Source: JBAZMA01 sp041649995 (lineage in GTDB: Bacteria > Omnitrophota > Gorgyraeia > Velamenicoccales > Velamenicoccaceae). From it: a stretch of 6,635 bases of DNA. The stretch's first letter is position 1. Each line of letters starts with the position of its first letter. The notes under the pieces were generated by a model, which had not been told where the DNA came from, ran no database searches, and saw nothing but the letters and a program-made list of their open reading frames with translations. Below, piece after piece: positions 1 to 4,505 of this stretch. The stretch lies in contig JBAZMA010000031.1 in assembly GCA_041649995.1 (NCBI GenBank), positions 1 through 6,635 of the forward strand. Direction: 5' to 3'. Position numbers and translations under genes: made by a program.

Positions 1-166
1 ACGAAGGACGAAAGCACGAGGGACGGAACCAGTCGACAGGCCACGGGCCACGGGCCACAGTTAATGTTGGGACGTACGCATCCTTCGGATGCTCGGACGT
101 GAGGACGTGCGGACGAAAATACGAAGACACGAAGGATGAAGAAACAATTAAGAATGAAGAATTGAC
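1..166. repeat. Composite short-repeat spacer, copy A
   Basis: Non-coding mosaic of short tandem repeats. In order: an ACGAAGG-like block (1-30), a CAGTCGAC junction, three heptamers of GGCCACG type (39-59), a linker, a perfect 15-nt hairpin (78-92), three octamers of GGACGTGA/GGACGTGC type (95-118), further ACGAAG-like units, then AATTAAG/AATGAAG heptamers (146-166). The same order recurs in the spacer at 6203-6444 and partly at 4213-4399. The block at 77-115 is identical to 6272-6310 (39 nt). The window starts inside the element, so its left limit is unknown. The 7-nt periodicity resembles the short tandemly repeated repetitive (STRR) sequences known from cyanobacteria; function is unknown. 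No coding frame here looks real. Confidence 0.85.
78..92. repeat. Conserved perfect hairpin in spacer A
   Basis: GCATCCTTCGGATGC is a 6-bp perfect inverted repeat with a TTC loop. The identical hairpin with identical downstream octamers occurs at 6273-6287. No T-tract follows, so it is not a rho-independent terminator on the + strand. It may be a structural nucleus of the repeat family. Confidence 0.75.
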
Positions 167-189
167 ATTGAAAGTAAGAAGCCTATTAA
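162..189 (+). promoter_or_regulatory. Putative upstream promoter of the 275-aa membrane protein gene
   Basis: A perfect TTGACA (162-167) is followed after 16 nt by TATTAA (184-189), a 4/6 match to a -10 box. It lies at the right edge of repeat spacer A. Transcription would begin near 196. It may be one of two tandem promoters; the downstream element at 215-223 has the better -10 box. Confidence 0.4.
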
Positions 190-194
190 CCAGC

Positions 195-223
195 TTCTGT
201 CTTGCGGCAAATAGTGGTATAAT
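195..223 (+). promoter_or_regulatory. Putative proximal promoter with extended -10
   Basis: TATAAT at 218-223 is a perfect sigma70-type -10 box and is preceded by TGG, giving an extended -10 (TGN-TATAAT). The -35 position at 17-nt spacing (195-200, TTCTGT) is weak, as is usual for extended -10 promoters. The predicted start near 229-231 would leave a leader of about 35 nt before the ATG at 265. Confidence 0.55.
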
Positions 224-238
224 AATAACCGTTATCCC

Positions 239-255
239 GAGGACAAATCGTCCTT
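239..255 (+). other. Small leader hairpin just before a start codon
   Basis: GAGGAC and GTCCTT can pair as a 6-bp stem (one G-U pair) around a 5-nt loop, ending 9 nt before the ATG at 265. It takes the place where a ribosome binding site would be expected, and no Shine-Dalgarno-like sequence is seen between it and the start. It could affect translation, or be incidental. Confidence 0.35.
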
Positions 256-264
256 ATCAATCCT

Positions 265-1092
265 ATGTTTAAACAAAAAAACCTATTCCTGGGTATTTTT
301 TGCCTGCTCTTTGCGCTCGGGCTTCTGTTCTCAAGCCTGGCCGAAGCCAATATCGTCGTGCGCGCGGCGGTCATCAACCCTTCCACCCAGAAGCGAAAAG
401 TCCCCTTCAAGTCCTATCTGCCCAAAGAGGTCAAGCCCGAGAACATTGTCGAGATGGGGGATTTGGAGATCGCCTATGACCCCAAGGAATCCGCCTACTT
501 CGTTTACAAGGATTACGAGCTCGAGCCCAGGGAATCGGTGTTAGTCGAGATCGAGATGCAGGACGTCTGGAAGGTCTCAGCCGAGGAGATCGCCTCCATC
601 CGCGAGGAGACCCAGAAGGTCACCGATATCCTGGCCAACACCGACTACTACGAGCGCGCCAAATACTTAAAAGAAAGCATCGATGAGAAGCTCGGCCGCA
701 TCGAAGGCACCCAGAACCTCATCAATCCCAACCCGGGCGGCTACATCTCGGATTACCGCGAAAACTTAAAGCTCCTGGATGCGGTCAAGGCCGACCTCCA
801 GGCCGCAAAGACGCTGATGACCGAGGCCAAGCAGGTCTCGCCGCTTTTGACCTGGAAACTCATCATCGCCATCGTCGCCTTCTTAGGAATCCTGGGCCTG
901 GCCTTCTTCATTGTCTGGCTCAAACAGATCAAGAGCCTCTCAAACATCTCGCCCGATGACTACAAGCCCCAGGGAGAGAACATCCAGCCCCAGGCCTCGC
1001 CCCTGCAGGAAAAGACCGAGCGCAGGCAGGCCGAAGAGGTCAGGAAATCGGAGATCTCCGATATTGAACAGAGGCTGAAGCAGCCGAAGTGA
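265..1092 (+). CDS. Exported single-pass membrane protein with coiled-coil ectodomain (function unknown)
   Basis: I do not recognise a named family. Residues 1-28 form a clear signal peptide: positive start (MFKQK), hydrophobic core, likely cleavage after SLAEA before N29. Residues 30-103 look like a compact beta-rich domain. Residues 104-192 are helical and charged, probably coiled coil. A strong membrane segment spans about 199-219, followed by K220 and a hydrophilic, highly charged tail of about 55 residues. Predicted topology is an N-terminal domain outside the membrane and the C-terminus in the cytoplasm. The gene stands alone: a promoter region lies upstream and a rho-independent terminator about 47 nt downstream. 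The ATG at 265 is chosen because it starts directly at the signal peptide and lies about 35 nt after the predicted transcription start, although no Shine-Dalgarno motif is visible. A role as an anchor or sensor for extracellular proteins is speculation. Real gene: high confidence; function: unknown. Confidence 0.88.
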   Translation: MFKQKNLFLGIFCLLFALGLLFSSLAEANIVVRAAVINPSTQKRKVPFKSYLPKEVKPENIVEMGDLEIAYDPKESAYFVYKDYELEPRESVLVEIEMQDVWKVSAEEIASIREETQKVTDILANTDYYERAKYLKESIDEKLGRIEGTQNLINPNPGGYISDYRENLKLLDAVKADLQAAKTLMTEAKQVSPLLTWKLIIAIVAFLGILGLAFFIVWLKQIKSLSNISPDDYKPQGENIQPQASPLQEKTERRQAEEVRKSEISDIEQRLKQPK

Positions 1093-1138
1093 GATTTTAA
1101 GCGGTATTTTTCTTCGGTTAAATAAAGAGGGGAAATTC

Positions 1139-1168
1139 AAGGCTTGCCTGAAAAAGGCAGGCTTTTTT
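1139..1168 (+). terminator. Rho-independent terminator after the membrane protein gene
   Basis: The arms 1139-1148 and 1156-1165 form a stem of about 10 bp (including two G-U pairs; GC-rich near the loop) with a short A-rich loop. Six T residues follow the GC-rich part (1163-1168). It ends the transcript of the 265-1092 gene and insulates the AT-rich leader that follows. Confidence 0.85.
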
Positions 1169-1228
1169 ATTGAAGAGAGAGGGAGCGGGCTAGAGTATAT
1201 TATGCAAGAGAAAAGTATAATAAAACGG

Positions 1229-1258
1229 TTAACAATCCATGCTTATTTGTTATATATT
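1229..1258 (+). promoter_or_regulatory. Putative promoter of the DUF2341 gene
   Basis: TTAACA (1229-1234, 5/6 match to -35) is followed after 18 nt by TATATT (1253-1258, 5/6 match to -10); TATATA at 1251-1256 is an alternative with 16-nt spacing. The surrounding DNA is AT-rich, so chance matches are likely, but it lies just downstream of the previous gene's terminator, where a promoter is needed. Confidence 0.4.
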
Positions 1259-1360
1259 TGTTATAGAAATAGGCTGATTCACGGGATGAAGAGTACAGCT
1301 TTAACTTGTTGAAATAAATGGAGTTAATTCTCTAAAGAAAACAGTCTCGATGCGTGGGAA

Positions 1361-1378
1361 AACCTTCTTTTGGAGGTT
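1361..1378 (+). other. 7-bp hairpin in the AT-rich leader
   Basis: AACCTTC and GGAGGTT pair (one G-U) around a TTTT loop. No T-tract follows, so it is not a terminator. It may be part of a larger leader fold. Confidence 0.4.
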
Positions 1379-1432
1379 GGGTCTAATTTTGTCAAGGTGC
1401 GGTTACATATTTTTTGATCCTTGCCTTAAAAA

Positions 1433-1482
1433 ACGCGGCTTTAAAGCCCAAAGGGAATGGCGGATGGTTTTTTAAGTCGCGT
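1433..1482 (+). other. Long-range 9-bp stem enclosing about 32 nt, close to the gene start
   Basis: ACGCGGCTT (1433-1441) pairs completely with AAGTCGCGT (1474-1482), with one G-U pair. The first arm also overlaps a perfect 12-nt palindrome, GGCTTTAAAGCC (1437-1448), so two mutually exclusive folds exist. This arrangement just upstream of the translation start could form a leader switch. On the minus strand the stem is followed by a T-run, but no minus-strand gene needs a terminator here. Confidence 0.35.
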
Positions 1483-1501
1483 AAAAAATGAATATTTATG
1501 C

Positions 1502-1508
1502 AAAAGGA
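1502..1508 (+). promoter_or_regulatory. Ribosome binding site deciding the start at 1516
   Basis: AAAAGGA ends 7 nt before the ATG at 1516. It is the only Shine-Dalgarno-like sequence well placed for any of the candidate starts at 1498, 1510, 1516 and 1714, and it supports 1516. The ATG at 1714 has only a weak AAAGAAAG upstream. Confidence 0.5.
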
Positions 1509-1515
1509 TATGTCG

Positions 1516-4212
1516 ATGACAAACGATTTTAAAGATTTCATCAGGATAAAAATTCAGTCCCCAAAAGATCCTTTCTCCAGGACAAGCTTTTTAAAACATA
1601 TGTTTAATAAGCTTGCTCATCAGAGAGAAAAAACCTTTGATTTTTTCTCACAACCCATTAGACTGAAAACAAAAGGGAGCGTTGAACATCAGTTTAAAGA
1701 AAGTGTTTTTTTGATGAAGATACGTCAAACATCACCCATATCTAAAACCAAAAGCGCAATGAGCTTTTGGTTATTTTTTTTATGTTTCCTTTTTTTGCCA
1801 TTGATCGTTCTTCCTTCGTTAGCCGCGGGTTCTGCGGATGTTCTTAGTTATTCCTCCCCCTACACCTGGCGCCAGGATGGAACAGGCGATTTCGAACTCC
1901 CTGTCATTGCCGAGAGGATGGAATACATCAGCTCGCCTGTGAGCCTGAAGGATTCCGTCTCATCCCTGACAGCCACATGGCAGGCCACAGGCCCTGTGGC
2001 TTTGTACGTGAGCGCGGACGGAGGGAATCATTATACAAGGGTGGTCAACGGCACGCCTGTCTCCAAAGCCCTGGAAAAAGGCTCAACCCTTAAATGGAAG
2101 GCTGTGCTTGGCGAAGGCACCAGCCTGACAGAGGTATCCCTGGCTGTTACGACCGTTGCCGGTTCCAACGGTTCCTTTGGTTCTCCCGCGCTCTCAGGAT
2201 TCCTCTATCGCAAGGCTTTTATCGTGGCCGGCGGCGCGCTCGGCCTCTACAACTATCAGGTCTCGCTTCAGCTCGGTGAATCCGCTTTTTCCAAAACTCC
2301 GCTTCACGCCGGCAACCGCATCCTCAATGATTTTAAAGATGTCCGCTTCACGCTCGCAGACGGCTTGACCCTCATCCCTCACAGCTTAATCAAGATCGAA
2401 GGCCAGAAGCCCAACAGGGTCGCCACCTTCTTTGTCCGTATCCCTGAGATCCCCAAAGAAGGCATCGCCCTCTACGTTTATTACGCCAATGCCTCTGCCG
2501 AAAGTCTGTCTTCGCCCAAAGAGACGTTTGATCTTTACGCCGACTTCACCACAGAGCCCGCGATCGACCAAACCCAATGGACGGTCTCTCCCGGCGTGGG
2601 CGGTTCTGCCCAGGTCTCCAAAGACGGCCTTCTTCTGGACGCCTCCACTGTGACGGCCAAGGCCTTTGAATTCAAAGACGGCATCATTGAACTTGTCGCC
2701 GACGCCCAGACAGGCTATGAGCTTCGTCTCATCGCCCGGGACCCTGATCCGGCTTCAGCCTCGGATGTGACGCTGACAGCCTACACCTCAGGCTTAAAAG
2801 ACGTCGAACACGCCCTGGTCGTCGACAACATCGTCAAGGCCAATACCCCCAAACCCATCTCTGCCGGCGTCTATTACGGCTTTCGCCTGAGCGCCGACAC
2901 AGATAACCTTCTGACATTCGAGCGCTTCAACGAGACCTTCAGCGAAAAACAGGCCTCTGTCTCCTACACAGACAAGGAAGGCCCTAAAAAAGGCTACCTC
3001 GCCTTAAAGACCACAGGCCCCGGACTGGGCAGAAGCCTGACCAAGGTGCGCTGGATCAGGGCCCGTAAGTACGCCGACCCCGAGCCCTTTGTCGCCGCCG
3101 CCTCCATCAACACGGAAGAAAAACTTGACCTGCCTGTTTTTGCCAACACAACGATCAGCCCTAAGGGCGAGCTCATCCTGACGCAGGGCGCCTCCCAGGG
3201 CTCCTACACCACGCCTTTACTCAAACCCGGCTTTGACATCCGCGTCCTGACCTTGTCCTGGAAGGCCGCGGGGGCCTCTCTTGAGATCTCAACGGACGAA
3301 GGCAGGACCTACAAAAAGAATTTTTCCAAAGACAGCTTCTATTATTCCTCCCGGGGAGATTTTGCCAAATCCCAGACATTAAAGGCCAGGCTTACCTTAA
3401 AGAAAGAAGCCTCCGCCCGTCCTTACGCCGAGTCCCTGTCTCTTCAGTGCAACCCCGGGGCCATCGTGCTTCTGTCGCCTTCCGGCGGATTTATCTCCCC
3501 CGGCGCTCAGGCCAGCATTACCTGGACGGCCTGGGATTATGAGACTTCCTATCTCATGAAGCTTGAGTATTCCGCGGATGCCGGCAAGACCTATCAGCTC
3601 ATCTCGCCGAAGGTTCTAAACACCGGCTCTTTTGTCTGGCAGGCCCCCGCAGTCCAGACTTCAAAAGCCCTGGTGAGGATATCCGATTCCCTCGATTCCC
3701 AGGCCTATGATGTCTCAGACAAGGTTTTTTCCATCGGCACCGACGCCAACTTTAATGCTTCAGGAGAAGACCAGTCCGCAGAAGACCAAGAGGAACTCAC
3801 CGAAGAAGAACAAGAGGAACTCAAGGACTTGGAAGAAGAATCCTTGAAAGATAAACGTCAAATCCCGGCCGCACGCCAGCTCTATGAGCTCCTGATCAAG
3901 ATCGGCGACACCAAAATAGCCAATGCCGACACAGACAAAAGGGCCGCCTACAAAGAAGGCGACATTGTCATGATCCGCCCGGCCGGACACCCCTGGGGCG
4001 CCCAGGAAAGGGAGCAATTCGTCATCATCAAGGCTTATCTCACCCAAGGAGAAGCCGATGAACTCATGAGCCCCAAGAGATCCGCTGACGGCCAGATGAC
4101 CGGCCGCCGTAAATACAAAGTCGACGTCAAAAAACAAAGGCTTGTGCGCGGCAGGGGAAGGCTTGTCCAGACAAGGCCCCTGATCCAGTTGACCGCGGTG
4201 GAAGCGAAGTGA
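1516..4212 (+). CDS. Large secreted DUF2341-type surface protein with Asp-box-like motifs
   Basis: Residue numbers count from the ATG at 1516. Residues 1-66 are an AT-rich, basic N-terminal extension. A signal peptide follows (M67 or M82, hydrophobic core 83-99, cleavage near LAAGSA, 102-107). About 108-225 is a beta domain with SADGGNHY (166). A DUF2341-type domain starts at 228 (LYRKAF, then PHSLIKIEG and LYVYYANA), followed by a laminin-G/concanavalin-like region (about 340-525) ending in RKYADPEPF, the usual tail of such proteins. A second beta domain (532-645) carries STDEGRTY (592), and an Ig-like domain (648-742) carries SADAGKTY (686). A Glu-rich linker (750-779) leads to a C-terminal domain with GDIVMIRP (815) and HPWG. 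DUF2341 proteins are secreted and thought to act in surface binding; the ligand here is unknown. An in-frame stop at 1489-1491 limits the frame. ATG 1498 and ATG 1714 are alternative starts; 1714 would begin right at the signal peptide. The frame is certain; the start is not. Confidence 0.9.
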   Translation: MTNDFKDFIRIKIQSPKDPFSRTSFLKHMFNKLAHQREKTFDFFSQPIRLKTKGSVEHQFKESVFLMKIRQTSPISKTKSAMSFWLFFLCFLFLPLIVLPSLAAGSADVLSYSSPYTWRQDGTGDFELPVIAERMEYISSPVSLKDSVSSLTATWQATGPVALYVSADGGNHYTRVVNGTPVSKALEKGSTLKWKAVLGEGTSLTEVSLAVTTVAGSNGSFGSPALSGFLYRKAFIVAGGALGLYNYQVSLQLGESAFSKTPLHAGNRILNDFKDVRFTLADGLTLIPHSLIKIEGQKPNRVATFFVRIPEIPKEGIALYVYYANASAESLSSPKETFDLYADFTTEPAIDQTQWTVSPGVGGSAQVSKDGLLLDASTVTAKAFEFKDGIIELVADAQTGYELRLIARDPDPASASDVTLTAYTSGLKDVEHALVVDNIVKANTPKPISAGVYYGFRLSADTDNLLTFERFNETFSEKQASVSYTDKEGPKKGYLALKTTGPGLGRSLTKVRWIRARKYADPEPFVAAASINTEEKLDLPVFANTTISPKGELILTQGASQGSYTTPLLKPGFDIRVLTLSWKAAGASLEISTDEGRTYKKNFSKDSFYYSSRGDFAKSQTLKARLTLKKEASARPYAESLSLQCNPGAIVLLSPSGGFISPGAQASITWTAWDYETSYLMKLEYSADAGKTYQLISPKVLNTGSFVWQAPAVQTSKALVRISDSLDSQAYDVSDKVFSIGTDANFNASGEDQSAEDQEELTEEEQEELKDLEEESLKDKRQIPAARQLYELLIKIGDTKIANADTDKRAAYKEGDIVMIRPAGHPWGAQEREQFVIIKAYLTQGEADELMSPKRSADGQMTGRRKYKVDVKKQRLVRGRGRLVQTRPLIQLTAVEAK
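1583..1615. repeat. 33-nt imperfect palindrome inside the N-terminal extension
   Basis: The outer arms CAAGCTT (1583-1589) and AAGCTTG (1609-1615) are perfectly complementary, and the centre contains AAACATATGTTT. With one bulge and one T-T mismatch almost the whole element folds into a hairpin with an ATAT loop. It lies in AT-rich DNA between the candidate starts 1516 and 1714, so it is either translated or, if the true start is 1714, a leader hairpin or an operator-like site. Confidence 0.6.
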
Positions 4213-4399
4213 CCGAGGGATGAGAGACCGTTAGGACGTAAGGACGTGCGGACGCACGAAAGACGAAAGCACGAGGGACGAAAGAACAATTAAAAATGAA
4301 GAATTAAGAATGAAGAATGAAAATGGGCGTATAGCGAATGGCTAATAGCTTATAGCAAAAGTAAAAACAAAGATAAAAGCAAAAACAGAAAGCAAAAAC
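4213..4399. repeat. Composite short-repeat spacer, copy B
   Basis: The spacer is mostly tandem repeats. GGACGTAA/GGACGTGC/GGACGCAC octamers lie at 4234-4257, ACGAAAG-like units follow to about 4285, and five AATTAAG/AATGAAG-type heptamers lie at 4288-4322. Four heptamers ending TAGC or TGGC occupy 4329-4356 and are found only in this copy. An A-rich purine leader with repeated AAGCAAAAAC (about 4357-4399) leads to the ATG at 4400. It lacks the 15-nt hairpin of copies A and C. No terminator for the preceding gene and no clear promoter are visible, though TATAGC and TAATAG units could serve as weak -10 boxes. Confidence 0.85.
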
Positions 4400-4505
4400 A
4401 TGATCAACAGACCGACAGACACAATCCGGAGTAAACAAAAGAAGCAGGCAGGCCTTCTTGCCCTGTTCTTCTTGCTGTTGCCTGTTGTCTGCGGCCTGTT
4501 GCCTG
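4391..4505 (+). repeat. Start/signal-peptide cassette, first copy (direct repeat)
   Basis: These 115 nt match 6436-6550 at all but one position (T4488 against C). The block runs from 9 nt before the ATG to codon 35, covering MINRPTDTIR, the Lys/Gln-rich stretch and most of the hydrophobic core. Beyond it the genes are unrelated. Its 3' part (4475-4505) is itself heptameric: CTGTTGC, CTGTTGT, CTGCGGC, CTGTTGC. Confidence 0.95.

Larger units (their letters stand above)
1171..1515 (+). other. Long AT-rich leader region upstream of the DUF2341 gene
   Basis: About 345 nt without a convincing gene and, unlike the other spacers here, without the heptamer/octamer repeat families. It contains a TATAAT at 1216-1221 with no good -35, a fuller promoter at 1229-1258, a near-direct repeat TTTGTTATA at 1246-1254 and 1257-1265, a hairpin at 1361-1378 and a long-range stem at 1433-1482. 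If transcription starts near 1265, the untranslated leader would be roughly 250 nt, long enough for an RNA regulator. I compared it by eye with the consensus of the c-di-GMP-I, SAM and preQ1 riboswitches and found no match. A 41-codon frame (1350-1475) is judged spurious. Confidence 0.6.

Noticed and set aside
1..166. CRISPR array
   Set aside because: The repeat units are 7-12 nt, directly adjacent, and degenerate, with no regular 30-40 nt spacers; no cas genes.
1350..1475. A 41-codon + strand frame in the AT-rich leader (begins MRGKTFFWRLG)
   Set aside because: No convincing Shine-Dalgarno at proper spacing, no recognisable features, overlaps RNA-like stems; a leader peptide cannot be excluded but is not supported.
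1171..1515. A known riboswitch (c-di-GMP-I, SAM, preQ1) before the DUF2341 gene
   Set aside because: Conserved core sequences of these classes were looked for by eye and not found.
3760..4137. Minus-strand 125-codon open frame opposite the C-terminus of the DUF2341 gene
   Set aside because: It is a Phe/Leu-rich mirror of the Glu/Lys-rich linker and C-terminal domain; the + strand frame has clear domains and the minus frame no support.
4484..4495. Lipobox in the shared signal peptide (LPVVC / LPVAC)
   Set aside because: Positions -3 to -1 (Pro-Val-Val or Pro-Val-Ala) fit the lipobox poorly, while standard A-X-A sites (AFA, ALA) lie just downstream in both proteins.
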